A stretch of 64,000 nucleotides of DNA from Glebionis coronaria (GCA_025667525.1 JANFOE010000192.1:891951-955950); one strand, 5' to 3'; positions 10,867-24,020 are shown, numbered from the stretch's first letter. The notes: a model not told the origin generated them from the sequence alone. Made by a program: numbers and translations.

Positions 10867-13800
10867 CTAAAGGTAGCACTTCTTTAGGTGGCATATGTTC
10901 CAAGGCCTCTGTAGGTCGCGACAATCCATGTCGCGTAGTCGATATGCCCCGTTCCCCAATGCATATGTCACCTTGTAAGGTCCCTCCCACTTAGGCCCAA
11001 GTTTTCCTGTATTTTCAGCTCGGCTAGCCGCGTTTGAGCGATACACAAAATCACCTAGCCTAAAGGAAGTCTTTCATACCCTAGCATCGTAGTAACCCTT
11101 CATTTTTGCTTTTGACTTGGCCTCGTGGATAGCTGCCAACTCTCTCTACTCCTCGATTATGTCCAGGTTCAATCGTAATTCATCATCATTTGCGACCATG
11201 TCTACTTCTGCTGTGCAGAGCATTTGTAATCCAATCTCGGCTGGGATAACTGCCTCTGTTTTATATGTTAGGGCGAAAGGGGTATCGCCCGAAGCAGTGT
11301 TTATCATTGTGCGATGTGCCCACAAGACATGTGATAACTCGTCAACCCATTTCTTGTTGTGTTCCCCTAACCGCTCTTTCCACAAGTCCATTTGTTTGCG
11401 GATGGGATACCGATGCGAACCTTTGGTTTATGTTGTTTTTCGCGCACCAATCTTTGAATGGGTTCTCCGCGAATTGTTTTCCATTATCAGAAACTGTGTC
11501 CCCGGGTAGCCCGAAGCGACATACTATATTGTCCAATACGAACCTTTTTACTTGGTTCCCTATAATTGTTGCGACTGCCTTTGCCTCAATCCACCTCGTG
11601 AAGTAATCCATCGCGACTATTAGGAACTAAATTCTACCCGCAGCTACGGGAAAAGGTCCTACGATGTTTATTCCCCACTTGAAGAATGGCCAGGGAAGTG
11701 ATGGGTGTAAGTTCCTCTTGGGGTTGACGTGGTATCGGCCTGTGTACCTGGCAGTCATTGCCTTTGTTTATGAGTGTACGTGCATCCGCGTGCATGGTTG
11801 GCCAATAATATCCGCTGCGCAACGCTGTTTCCACCACTGACCTTGTCCCTACGTGCATGCCGCATGATCCCTCGTGTACTTCACTAATTACATATTGCGC
11901 TTGCCGCGGCCCTACGCATCTTAGCCATGCTGAAGGAATGATCGTTTGTAAAGGATCCCATCACTAACTTCGAACTGTCTCGAGCGTCTTCGTATTCACC
12001 GCGCTTCGATTTCGTCATGCAGGAGTGAATATTTCATCAAATAGTCTATGATTGATGTCATCCATGTAGGACCTTCCTCCTCCACTACCGATGTGACTTC
12101 TTGCTCTTTTATTGATTTGTCCTTAAGGATCTCTACTAGGACCTATCTTGACAGGTGTGCAAAGCTGGTGGACGCTATTTTGCTGAGTGCGTCCGCTTTC
12201 TTGTTCTCCCCCTAAGTACTTGGCGGATTAGGAACTTTTCGAATCCTTCAATTTATTACATGGCTTTTTGCAATTATTGTACCATGTTCTCTTCTTTTGC
12301 CTCGTATTCGACAAGTATGTGGTTTGCTACCAGGCGAGAATCTAAATTTGTTCAAGATTGCGCACGCCCATTCGGGCTGCAATTCTTAGTCCTGCTATAA
12401 GCACCTCGTATTCCACCTCGTTATTTGTAGCTGTGAACTCAAAACACAGTGCGTGTGTAAATTCTATTCCTTCATGATTGGAGAGTATGAGCCCTGCGCC
12501 AGACCCATTAGTGCAAGAGGACCCATCAATGAATAAGATCCATGGGTCTTGGTCTTCTTCCTTTTGTTTTGGCTCCTGAACGCCCTCTTCTATTTTTTCG
12601 ATGATGAAATCTGCCAGAATTTATCCTTTTATGGTATTGCGCGGTCTGTACGTAATGTTGTGTTCCCCAAGTAAAACACTTCACTTCTGTAATCTACCTG
12701 CGACGTCCGGTTTTGATATTATTTGTTTTATTGGTTTATCTGTGATCACCACTATAGGATGTGCTTGGAAGTATCTGCGCAACCTTTTCGCTGCAAATAC
12801 TAGTGCGAGTACCAATTTCTCCATTGGGGTATAATTTAGTTCCGAGCTTTGTAATGCTCTGGTTATGAAGTATACTGGTGTTTGCACATTTTCCCTATTC
12901 GTCATTAGCACCGCACTGATTGTTCCGTGTGTAGCTGACAAATACATTATCAGTTTTTGTTTAGGGCGTGGCGCGACTAACATAGGGAGTGAAGCTAAAT
13001 GTGTTTTTAGTTCCTCGAAGGCTTTCTTAGCTTCCTTTGTCCAATTGAAGTCTCCTTTCTTGATGCACTTCTTGAGTGTTTTAAATAAAGGGAGCGACTT
13101 TTGTGCGGATTTGGATAAGAACCTATTCAACCCTACGAGCTTCCCATTTAGCGGTTGCAATTCCTTTTTCATCGTTAGGTTTTGAAGCTGAATGACTGCG
13201 TCTGTCTTTTCCGGGCAGGGTTTGATGCCATTGGGGTCAATCATGTATCCTAGGAACATGCCTTTTGTTTCCCCAAAAGTGCATTTCTTTGGGTTTAACT
13301 TCCTGTTTATTCTCCTAAGTGTTGAGAATGTTTCTTCTATATCCCGGATAAGTTCACTCTCTGTGTGACTTTTTATTACTAGGTCATCAACATACACCTC
13401 CAAATTTCGACCTATTTGACCTTCGAGCGCTTTATCAACCAACCGCGGGTACGTGGCCCCTGCGTTCTTAAGTCCGAATGGCATTTTTGTGTAGCAATAC
13501 ACACCCTGGCTGGTATGGAATGATGTTTTTTCTTCATCCTGCCTTGCCATTTGTATCTGGTGGTATACCTTTTATGCGTCCAGGAAGCATTTAAAAGGAT
13601 ATCTACACAGCGATTCTACTTTCCAATCTATCTCTGGGAGTGGATAGCAGTCTTAGGGGCAAGCCTTATTGAGGTCTTTGAAGTCAACACACATGCGCCA
13701 GCTGCTATCGTGTTTTTTAACCATCACTGGGTTAGCGAGCCAATCATGGTAGTAAACCTCCCTCATGATTACTGCGTCTACCAGCTTTTTCACTTCCTCA

Positions 13801-14735
13801 AGTATCACCTTGTTACGTTCTGGGACCTGTCCTCTTTTCTTTTGCCTAACTGGGGGGTATCCTTCACGGATTTAAAGCTTGTGTTCAGCTATTGACCTTG
13901 GTACCCCCGTCATGTCTTTAGGTTCCTACGCGAAGACGTCTAGGTTGTCCTTTAAGATGCGGCACATGTCAGCCTTTCCTTCGTCAGACAATGTCCTTCC
14001 GATCGTTAATTCTTGATCTAGATATTGCGGATGGACTGCCACTTTTAGGTTCGGCGGCGAGTCTATCATGGGTTCCATTGTAACCCGAGGGGGTTCTGAG
14101 ATCGTGTTGCACTCTGGAAGTGCTATAGCTGTGTTGAAGATCGTTACAATTCCTCCCTCCACTGGGAACTTCATCATGCCATGGGTCGTAGAAGGTACTG
14201 CTCGCATTGTTAGTATGGCAGGTCGTCCAATGATTTTGTTAAACTGTGATGGAGACCGTATCAAGAAGTTCATTGAGACCTTTGTCGAATGTTCGTCTTT
14301 TCCCACTTTTACTACTAGCTTTAGTTGGCCCAAAGGCCACACCATTTCTCCACTCAATCTAATGAGCGGGGAGGTTACCGGTATCATTTCCCGCTTTACT
14401 TATGCGCTGAGTTTCAGGAAACAGTGTTCATACATTATTTCTACTGATGAGCCTCCATCGACATACATACGATGTATACTATGTTCGCCGATGTTTATTT
14501 CTATCACTAATGGGCCCTCTGGCACATTTCTTGCGCCAAGAGAGGGAAGGAGATGTATCTTCCTTTCGAGAATTTTTTGCTCACCTTTTGTTTTGTCCTT
14601 CGCTGCCATGCTTCCACCATGTAGACGTTTGTGGTAGCGGTTTTTGGTTTCTCGTCCTACGCGGTTTCTTTGACAAGGGGTTTTAGTTTTCCTTCTTTTA
14701 CCATATTCTTGATATGTTTTTGCAGCTGAATACAT
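10867..14735 (-). pseudogene. pol: Tat pol (protease-RT-RNase H-aRH-integrase), many stops and frameshifts
   Basis: Recognisable domains along the minus strand. Protease has YVDGGSSVEIMYEHCF near 14450, with a linker block 14387-13926. RT has MPFGLKNAGATYPRLVDKAL and EVYVDDLVIKSH near 13400, and a first RNase H ends ITDKPIKQIISKPDVAGRL near 12690. A second RNase H (WILFIDGSSCTNGSGAGLIL, TNNEVEYEVLIAGLRIAA) lies at about 12545-12280. Integrase zinc finger is near 11930-11740 (HEGSCGMHVGTRS, SGYYWPTMHADA), core 11611-11146 (SDNGKQF, HPQTNGLVERAV) and C-terminal domain 11100-10870 (KLGPKWEGPYKVTYALGNGA) ending at TAG 10867. Integrase is split over at least three frames and stops punctuate RT and aRH, so the copy is dead. 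The dual RNase H places it in the Tat branch. Confidence 0.9.
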
Positions 14736-15585
14736 TCATTCGTAGCGTGTCCCTTCTTCTCATGATATTCACAATATCTGTTGCCAATGCGCCTTTCTAC
14801 CGGGGTGGTCATTGGCAATGGTCTTAGGAAGTTCGCACCTTCTGATATAAGGATTTCCCTCGGAGTTAACTAAAAGGGAATAAACCTGAGGTTACTGGCT
14901 CGCCCCTCTCTTTTATTTCCTTGGTAATCAAGACCTCCCGGCCTGCTTTGCCTGCTAGACCCTTTATTAGGCGCTTCGCGAGGTTTGTAACCATGGGCGT
15001 TTTATATGACTTCTGAGGCCGCTGATTCCCCCTATATGAATGATCTTACTCGCCGTAGTACTCCATCAAAAGTTTCTAGGGTTCTTTCATTCAACTTTTT
15101 TATTAGATCACTGTTGCATATACCTGCCATGAAGCAAGGTACTTTCAAGATCTCTGGGAATTCTTTTATTTGAAGACATTCGCTCTTGAAATGTTCTAAA
15201 AAGTCCTCTAGGTATTTGCCCTGGTTCTGCTTGATTCTGGCGAGTGATACAACACTCCTATCATGTCTTTTCTGTTGCACATAATTTCTCTTGAATGCTT
15301 TCCGCAACACTTCATACCCATTAATTGTTCATGGCGGAAGTCTATCAAACCAGATCCGCGCGTTTCCTACAAGTGTAGAGTTGAACATATTGCACCATAC
15401 AGGTTCGTGCCATTGCTCAATGCCTGCTTGGGATTCTAAGACCTTTAAGTGGTCTTCTGGATCTGAGGTGTCATCATACGTTTTTACGTTTGCTGGCATG
15501 CGGCACTTTCTTGTTCCGAGTAATACTGTATGCGTCTCGTGAAAGCATTTTTCCTGGCTCTTCTCCACGGTTGTGAGAAGCCTTG

Positions 15586-15590
15586 GTCAT
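15586..15590. repeat. Target-site duplication GTCAT, left copy
   Basis: GTCAT directly precedes the LTR terminus TGATGAG at 15591 and is repeated at 19547-19551 directly after the terminus CAATCA. Five bases is the Ty3/Gypsy duplication length. Confidence 0.9.
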
Positions 15591-18500
15591 TGATGAGATG
15601 GCATTTATACCATATATTATGCTTGTGTTTGTTACTTGTGTATTTTACGTATGGATATCGTGAAAAAGACAAAAGATCACAAGAAACAAGGAAAAACGAT
15701 CACGAGAAACGAAGCCGCATAATGAACCGGGCCCTAGTTATGATTTTCCAAGATAAAGTCCTTAAAGTATTGAAGATGTTCAAGAAAGATCCCTCATCAA
15801 TGAATAAATGACACTTTATACCCTTGTATATTTATAATTACAAGTTTGGTCCCTAAAATTTGTTAAAATTACAAAAAGGTCCTTTAACTTTGAAGAATTT
15901 ACAAGATTAGTCCCTCAAAAATATGGAATTGTCAATATTGGTCTTCCTCAATGTCAAACGTACAAAGAAGACCTTCAAAATTCAAGAAAGTTCAAGATTG
16001 GTCCTTCAAATATCAAGAAATGTGCAAAACAAGTCCTTATAATCCTTTTGTAAAGTTTTTGTGGCAAATGTGTAAAACACAAAACTTCTATAACAAAGGA
16101 AATCTGTTTATGGGCTAAAAACACTTGGAATACATGTTTTGCCAAAGTACAAGGACCAAAGGTATGCACTGGAACTTTCAAATACACAAACACGCGCCAA
16201 ATAAACTCACCTCGCCTTTTTCGGATCAAACATAGTTACTATTCACCTTTATGAACCCAGATTTACCTCACTTAAAACAAAGGGTTAAATAAAATTACCT
16301 TGACATACACTTGATTCATCGTCACATGAATTCATCCCATACTTCACATCATACCTCCCATCACCATAGACCCCACCCCAATTCCCTTTCAACCAATCAA
16401 CACACGATTTCCTCTCCAAGTTATCCTACATGGAAAAATCAACCACTCACATCAACTACATGGTCACAAAGGCATAAAAGAACGGTTTGGATCAATTTGG
16501 ACAGCTCAACACCTCAAAACGACTCAAGAGCATTTCTGAGATTTTATAGCTAGGGTTTATGTATTTTCAGCTTTCTAGAATGGTCTTTAGACCTCTATAT
16601 AAGGAGACCTCAACATGTGAGAGTCCCTTGTTCTAGTTTTTGCTTTCTCTCTTGTAATTTTATTTGAAATTAATAAAAGTTAATATTTTCTAAGTTAGTG
16701 TAATTCCTTTTTGTTTTTTAAGGTATGTAAGGAGAAGCAAATTATGAGTTCCATTGACTGTTTTGAAAGCGTTTTTGTGGTTTGGTTATGCCACGTTTAG
16801 ATTTGAAAAGGTTTTCAAGGTTGAAATTTTTCAAAATCTAGGTTTCTAATTTGCTATTTTACTTGTGCTAACCCCATCCAAAAGTTATAAGCTCTTGCAA
16901 GCTTGTTTACACCAAGCTTGTGAAGGTTTATCAACCTTTGGTTGGATTGTTTGTTGCTTGTGTTGAAGTTCCAAGCCTTGAGGTTCAGCTGTTGAACCAT
17001 CAGTCAAGACTACATACTCATTTCTTGTTCAAGTACCTTAGGTGTGTTCTAGTTGTTGAACTATACTCTAGGGAGCTTTGCTGACTTCCCCTAGGAAGTT
17101 GTCGGGAAGAGGTTCACTCATTCTACCCTTGACTCTCTTAAATTTTTGTTAAAAATCTGCTATGTTAAGTTGCTATGTGATTTTGTGTTATTGGGTTTGA
17201 GTTGGTAGTTTTATTGTTTAAACCTGTTAGTTGTCACCTAGTTGAGATATTTGAAGCATAAAATCAATAGGTTATTTGGAAAATTAAAAAGTTTCTTTGA
17301 AAAGGCCTAAAACAAGTCTGTTTGGGAAATTTGGGATCAAAAGGCCTTGTGGCCTTGTGCCCTTGGTTCTTAGGGTTAGTTTTTACTCAACACATGTTTT
17401 TAAGTAAGGTTTGATAGCTGGTTAAGTTTCAAAAGATTTGGAAAGGTTTTGCAAGTTTTTCATAAAATCGGTTCTAAGTGTTCTTGATTTGGTCAAATAC
17501 ATCAAAAGCTGTCAAATCTTTGTTTGTTGGAATTAGAGGTTGTAACTTGGTGTGCTTGTAGTCTTGGTTGGTGTGAATCTCTACAATATTTGTTTGTGCA
17601 ATTTGGTGGCTTATTGAGTGAGCTAGGGCTTATTTAAAGTCTCTGAGGTGGTCAATTGCATCAGCAAAGTGACCACCCTTGTTTTGTCTTGCATTTGTTT
17701 ATCTAGTGCTTGCCTTGTTTATTTGTTGCTTGATACTTGTTCATTGGCTACTTGTGGAAGTTTTTTCAGTATTTGTTGCTTATTTGCAAGGCTGATAAGC
17801 TAACTGGCTTATTGGCTTATATTTGCCAAAACAGAAGTCAAGTTAGCCAACTGACTAGCTTGATTCAAGGGATTCATCCTTGAATCCTTCACAAAAAGGC
17901 TTAACACAAGCTCATAAACAAGTTCTGGAAGTTTGGTAAAATTTGGTGCACTTTGAATTTTTGTCAAATAAGTTCATATTGGCTTATTTTTCAGTTCCGC
18001 TTATTGGTACATGCAGCAACTTGGCTTTTGTAAAAGATGTCATTTTTCTCAGCTTAATATCAATTCTGGAAGGTTTCAGCTTATTTGGTTTAGGTTTGAC
18101 TAGAAAACCAACTTATTTGGCTTTTTTAGTTTGCTTATTTGCTTCTACAGCTTATTTCACTTGGCTTTTTGGGATTTTCTTGTTGATTATTCTTAGTTAA
18201 GATATTTGTGAGCTTTTGCAAAAAGAATCAGCTTTTGAAACCCTCTAGAACTCAAACCCGGCTATTTTGTCTTTTAGTAAAAAAGTTCTTTTCATGTTTC
18301 TGGCTTATTACTTGGTCTTTTTCAGAATTTATTATTGCAAAAAGGTTTAGAATCTCATAAGAAGGTTGTGTGTTTAAGTAGAGCTTATGGCATCAGCTTA
18401 TTGCTTAACGAGCTTATTGGCCCAATAACGATAAGCTTATTGACTATTAAGCTGTGATAAACACATTTTCAGTTTTTGTGCCTTTAGACTTTTGTGTTTA

Positions 18501-19546
18501 AAATCAAATTTTGAGTATGTTAGCCTTAAAATGTGTGCAACTAACGGAATTACATTAGTTTCATAACCAGGACTTGCAGGGACTAATATTGTCATATGTA
18601 AAGTCCAAGTCTCGGGCTATATAAACCCCTCCATACTTCCATGGAGGGGTGAGGCTTATCATTTTCCTTCTTGTCTTTCTCTCACTAGAATAAACACACT
18701 TTTCTAGTAACTTGTATCTCTCTCTAAAATGGCTAAACACTTGTTTAATCCTCCCCGACCTCCGTATCTTTTACCTGTGTTATTAGTGAATCCATGATTA
18801 ACAGAGTAAGACTGGGCTTTTTCAGAGCTTTTTGGACACTTTTTGGTTTTTGGCTGAAAAGCCCAATAATTTTGGATTGTTTTTTGTTTTAGCCCATTTG
18901 GGGGCCCAATAGGGGTATTTTGATAATTTCAACTTCATTTTCTGATTATTTAGGTTAAAATAAACTATTTTGCAAGTTTTTTGATGTTTTATAAATTTTT
19001 TATTTTTAATATTATTTTAATATTTAATTTTAGTTTTTAATTATTTTTAATAGATTTAATAGGTTTAAAAATTTGGAAAAATACTTTTTAGTTTTATTAA
19101 GTTATTTTTTAGGTTTACAAGTAGAAAAATCTTTATTGGGATTTTTATTAATTTATTTGACTTTTAGGGCTTTAATTAGCATTAAAAATTAAATATTAAT
19201 TAATTAAAAGGTTAGAAAAAGTTTTGATCATTTGTAAATCTTAGTTAGATTTTTGGGAATTTTTGAGAATTTTGGGGAATTTTTAGAGTAAATTTTTATT
19301 TTGTCTATTTTTACGGTTTTACGTTTTTCACGTCTTAAGCTTAACTTTCTCGTATCCGTCATTTTCTTCTTCCCTTTACTTTCTAAGCAATATTAATCCA
19401 AAATAATACAAGTTTTTCACACACAATCAACCTCCTTGGGAAACAAACTTACAAAGGGTCATTAGTGTTTGATTTCCATTAATCATGACTTAATACTTAC
19501 CGCTTTTACGCTCTTTTTCCTAAAAGACGTAATTTTACCACAATCA
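15591..19546 (+). repeat. Solo LTR of an Athila element (plus orientation)
   Basis: 3956 bp, termini TGATGAGA...CACAATCA, flanked by GTCAT on both sides, with no primer site, gag or pol. The first 300 bp are the reverse complement of the outer end of the Athila LTR at 56487-60262 (same words around the cacaagcata and gatatc(c/g) regions), and the last 40 bp match its inner end. A TATA-like CTATATAAGGAG lies near 16598. The middle 17800-18450 is packed with GCTTATT-like words, and 18530-18830 looks like a further small insertion. No real ORF; the short hydrophobic frame at 17943-18200 is not credible. Formed by LTR-LTR recombination that removed the interior. Confidence 0.88.
18530..18830 (+). 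other. Promoter-like block with hairpin inside the solo Athila LTR
   Basis: TATATAAA at 18618-18625 is followed at once by a perfect 9-bp inverted repeat, CCCCTCCAT / ATGGAGGGG, with a 6-nt loop (18626-18649), then CT-rich sequence and AATAAA near 18690. The arrangement resembles the U3/R/U5 core of a small Copia or TRIM LTR. I found no matching duplication at its edges, so a nested solo LTR is only a possibility. Confidence 0.35.
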
Positions 19547-19551
19547 GTCAT
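19547..19551. repeat. Target-site duplication GTCAT, right copy
   Basis: Second copy of the 5-bp duplication flanking the solo Athila LTR; Tat gag resumes immediately after it. Confidence 0.9.
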
Positions 19552-20028
19552 CTGAGGAGTAACATTCACACATGCGCTTTGCAGGGTGGTTATCACTCGA
19601 TCTTGATAGATTTCTTTCGGAGGATACTGTATTCTCTGCGCTCCTTTCCGTTCGTTCCCCTCTGATTTTTCCTGTGTCTGGCAACCAACGGGATGAGGGC
19701 TTGTAGATTATTAGCTACATATTCCACCATCGCGCGCCTCCGTAGCGATTACTTCTTCGCTTTCTTCGGGGAGTATCCTTCTCTTTTGTTTATTAGGATG
19801 AGGCTGAGTTGACTCATGTTCTATGTTTCTTTCCTCAACAGTAGGTAGGGGAGTAGAGAATAGTACACCTGTTCCTCTGAAAGGTGGATTTGTTAATTCC
19901 CCACTGTTTGCCTCGCTGGCAGATCCAGGAGTAACATTCGCGGATGCAATGTGACCCTCTACCATCGAGGATCTTCGATGGCCTTCGTTCATGCCATTTT
20001 CCGTCATTGCTTAAAGCTTTAATGTAGG

Positions 20029-20046
20029 GTCCCACGGATGCCGCCA
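20029..20046 (-). other. Probable Tat primer-binding site
   Basis: The minus strand reads TGGCGGCATCCGTGGGAC three bases inside the LTR end (TATCAACA-AGT-). TGG at the first position and the location fit a tRNA primer site; I could not assign the tRNA with confidence. Confidence 0.6.
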
Positions 20047-20049
20047 ACT

Positions 20050-20581
20050 TGTTGATACAAAAGTTGGATGGACCGAGCTTGACCCGAATTAGGCTTAATT
20101 AAAGGTCTTGTGGACTCCGGCTCTTGCACCAAGTGAAACTTGTTTAAAGACCATGCGTAGTAAAACAGACACTTTTAGGCTTACTGTGGGTTTGTGACCC
20201 ACGATTAGACTCCAGCGTGAGATTAAGTAATCGGTTTGAGTATATTAGGGTTTAGAGTCTTGCCCCGTACCTTTATGGAACCATGGGGTTCCTTTTATAC
20301 TCGAGAGAGTCCAAGATGGGCTCCCTATTCTTGCGGCCTAAGGAAGAGATAATGACCCAAAATAGATTGATCCTTATCGCATAACTGAGGTAAGTGTATA
20401 TCCTCTTTCCTTAGGCGAATATAATCATAAGATAGATTATATTCTTGTCTAATCTTGTCACAGCGCGACGAGGGCACGGTTAAGCAATGAACCGTATGTG
20501 CGACAGCGACTTACCGGACCTCCTGGGTTGTGCGCACATCGCATAAATATTAATCCATTCCTGATGGATACGGGTAGTACC
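20050..20581 (-). repeat. Tat 5' LTR, inner part
   Basis: Ends TATCAACA at 20050 (minus strand). A TATA-like GTATAAAAGG lies at about 20304-20295. The LTR is cut at 20581 by the long-LTR element and resumes at 32875. The terminal GTACC (20577-20581) is one copy of that element's duplication. Confidence 0.8.
20577..20581. repeat. Target-site duplication GTACC, left copy
   Basis: GTACC precedes TGTGACAATCC at 20582 and recurs at 32870-32874 after the terminus GTGTTACA. Confidence 0.92.
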
Positions 20582-23500
20582 TGTGACAATCCGTTAGTTT
20601 ATGGTTGATATTTTATTCTCAATATTATTTGAAAACAATTTACAATATGAACTCACATATTTTTGGGAAGAAATTTGGATTTACGTCTTGAAGTAGCATC
20701 GACTACGTTTAAACCGGAGGATTCAACGTTACGTGCTTACGTTTACGTACACCGTCTTTGGTGACAGTCCGACATTTTAGAAAATAAATTTGTCCATGAA
20801 TATTATTTTGGAGCTTTAAATTTGTGTTGGTTCATAAACTCACAAATTTACGAGAAGAGATTAGGACTTACGATTTTATTTTAACGTCCTTTACGACTAA
20901 ACCGAAAACCTTAGGATTACGTATTTACGTTTTTGAACTCCGTTTTTGATGAGACAATTTTTATTGGATTCGTTTTGTGACGGTGATTCATAATTTATAA
21001 AAACGTTTTTCGTAAAACGACCCGAGGGCACGCAAATCGAGGAAACTAGAATCGAGGAATACCCGTAAATAAATGGGATGAGACAAGTGGGACACTTGTC
21101 CCACCCCACTCCCAAAACCGGCCTAAGTTGCTAACTTAGCACCATGAGGTGTCAAGTGTAAGCTAACAAGCTTCACACTTGTCCTAAGTAGCTTACATCT
21201 TAAGCCTTACCAACAACAAAACCATCAAACCCTTTTCATTCTACCATTTCACCATGCAAAAACTACTCCTCTCTCTCTTGGACTCCATTTTTGCCGTCCC
21301 AAATACTCCACAAAAACACCATCACTTGATCAAATTAACCATGAAATCTCTTGTTATTTACATACATATTGAAGCCCTTTCAAAACCCTATTGATTGGTG
21401 GTACTTATAACATCCATGGAGGAGTTTTCATGGTGTCATGAGGCTGATTTTCCACAAGGAGTTGATGAAGATTGGAGTTCTTGAAGATGGTCATGATTAT
21501 TCACAAGTTTCTCCAACAAAAATCATGTCCAAATCATAACCTACATCAAGTTGGTGGTATAAAGATTGTCCTCCTCATCTTCTTATTATTTTGATTATGT
21601 AAACATGTATTTTATTTCCTATTGTATATATTTATGATGATTATATGATGATAAAAATGTTACGTGGGGATTTGTTGTTGATAATCATGATTAAAAAGGT
21701 GAAAAACCATATGAAACAAGGTTAAAATCTTGATTAATTTGCATAGCTGTATAAAACAGTAAAGAACCAAGTGGTAAACTGATAATATGATGAAGTAGAA
21801 CCCATTTACAGTAAGCTATGGGTCTTGTACACATGTGAGAGTTGGCCATGCAATGGAATCAAAGTAATGAGTGAGATATGATCAAAACAAGTTTAGGGTA
21901 TAAATCTGAAGTTACTGTTTTGGACGATTTTTAAAAAATACTTAAAGGATGATTCAACAGTAGCTATAGAAGAGTTAAATGTAGCACATATCATGTAGTT
22001 TATGTGATAAAAATTTGAGCTTCTATCTCCATATAGAACTCAAGATATGGCAGTTTTGGTGAAAGTGAAGTTAAAAATCAGATTTTGGAAATTAAAGAAT
22101 AATACTATTATATAAGCACTCAAATTATAATGTATAAAATGTAAAAGTAAAACCCACTAACTTATAAAACTTATTTATATAAATATGTAAAAGGGTAAAT
22201 GGATGAATAACTTATATAAATAGTAGTGAAATAATACTTATAAGTTATAAAACTATAAACTTGATTTTTACGACTTTTTCGGCTATCGCCTTAAAAATAA
22301 CGTTTTTGTTAAATAAAACTTAGATGGTTGGACCCGTCTAATGAAAACTTTATAAAAGTTATATACTGATGTATAGACATGTATAACAAGTAAAAACCGA
22401 TAAAAACCCGAACTATAGGACAAACGGACATTAACGAGCTAAGTAAACACATTGGGCTAATAATTGGACTAAATAAGATAAACACCCATAAAAAGAACTT
22501 ATTGGGCTTAACCCATTTGGGCCCAACTTGAAAGTGTATGTACTGATAATATAAGTACAAAATGGATTAAAATAAGTTAAATAACTTATAAGAAGCTTAT
22601 TGGACTTAAAACACGTAAAGGGGTAAAACTAGTAAACTAGTATAGAAGCTATCGACATATAACACTAAAATGAGTAAACGAGAATATGTAAACCCACTTG
22701 ATCATCATATATATATAATCATCATATGTATACATAATTGTTATTTTTATAAAGTCATTGGACAAACGTCTAAGACCGATTATTATTTGTCTAGGTTTCC
22801 GTGATTGAAGCACGTACCGTACGTCCGAATTGCCGATAACCCGCCTTCCCATATCAACGTGAGTTCATAGCCTCGCACTCTTTTAAATGTTTTATAAATG
22901 CTTTATAAACCCGCGAGGGAGATAACATGTTAGTTTTTATAAAATTTTGGACACCATTTGTCCCGATTGTTTGTTTATTGATTTTGGACCCGAATGATTG
23001 AATGACCCGATTGTATGACCCGATAAATGATTAATGGACCCGATAGATGAAATTAAATGGATTATTAAAGTTAGGTTATGTCACTAAAAGTCCCATTAGC
23101 ATGAATTGTGAACTACCGGGAGTTGGTAGACGCTTATGCATTTAATAGTACTATTTGGGGACGATCACCCCAGTTCGCGCCTTGACGGTTGATCCCCGTC
23201 GTGCCACATTGATTGGTAAGCGAATTAATGTATGAGAAGATTTCCAATAGCGTGACCTTTGTGAAGACACGCTACTTTAGATGGGCAAAATTTGTATCGG
23301 GTTAGCTACCCGTTGTTGGTTTAGTAAGGTAACAATGTCATGCGGCTTGTAATAATCCAAAATTAACGAAATACTAATAGACGCTCCGAATTACGATGTA
23401 TTGCCTGACTAGCAATTCAGGGTCATACTATTGATATTATGTTTGTATTTTGGTTTTCATGACCATATTCATATAACGGTATTTATTTGATTTTATACAA

Positions 23501-24017
23501 CGTCATAAGACGTATTGTATGATGTTTTTACGACATTGGCTCGTATACTAATTTTTAAGGCAAACGCCTATATTATGATTTTCGATAAGGATTTGTATAA
23601 AATGATTTTGGCTATTTTACGGCCTATTACAACGATTTGTACGAATTGATTTTTGGTACTAATTTTATACCAAAGTTATATTGATGGAATTTATTAAACT
23701 CTATGAATTCACTCGGCGTTATCGCTGACCTTTTCTTTTAACATGTTTTATCTCAGGTACTTGAAGGTAATTCTCGGGAAGACAACAAGAATTCATGGCC
23801 CGCACTTAAACAATATTTTTCCATTCAAATACTTTGTAAAACTTTGTATGAATTAATATGACTTGGGACCGATGTAACTTTGATATTATTGAATGGAAAT
23901 GCTTTATAAATAAACGACGCGATTTTTATGCGTTGTCTATGATGTGAGTAATGTGCTATCCCGTAACACCAACTAGTCTTCCGCTGTACTGAGTTGTATA
24001 AATTTGGGGGTGTTACA
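20582..24017 (+). repeat. Left (5') LTR of the long-LTR element
   Basis: 3436 bp, TGTGACAATC...GTGTTACA. It contains an 18-bp perfect palindromic stem, GTGGGACA-ct-TGTCCCAC, at 21087-21104, and close by AAGTGTAAGCT...AAGCTTCACACTT. The short frames inside it (22309-22560, 22649-22852, 20897-21115) recur in the other LTR only because the LTRs are nearly identical. Long LTRs of this kind are typical of Tekay/Del chromoviruses. Confidence 0.93.
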
Positions 24018-24020
24018 GTT

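Larger units (their letters stand above)
14736..20007 (-). pseudogene. gag: Tat gag, split by a solo Athila LTR and internally decayed
   Basis: The N-terminus is MTENGMNEGHRRSSMVEGHI at 20007, about 20 nt inside the primer site. It runs to about 19552, is interrupted by the solo LTR (15591-19546), and resumes at 15590 with DQGFSQPWRRARKNAF, then WHEPVWCNMFNSTLVGNARI and WFDRLPP (capsid core, ending in a stop at 15329), and a further capsid block 15310-15032 (KYLEDFLEHFKSECLQIKEF). A zinc-binding motif YCEYHEKKGHATNEC lies near 14780-14737. Several frame changes separate these blocks. The two sides of the solo LTR join cleanly at its GTCAT duplication. Confidence 0.82.

Noticed and set aside
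17943..18200. 85-codon hydrophobic frame in the solo LTR, resembling a membrane protein
   Set aside because: It is T-rich low-complexity sequence read in frame within the GCTTATT cluster; no homologue frame in related LTRs was seen.
22309..22852. Two minus frames of 83 and 67 codons that recur exactly at 31169-31712, looking like a conserved gene pair
   Set aside because: They are conserved only because they lie in two nearly identical LTRs of one young element; there is no domain, codon bias or other support.
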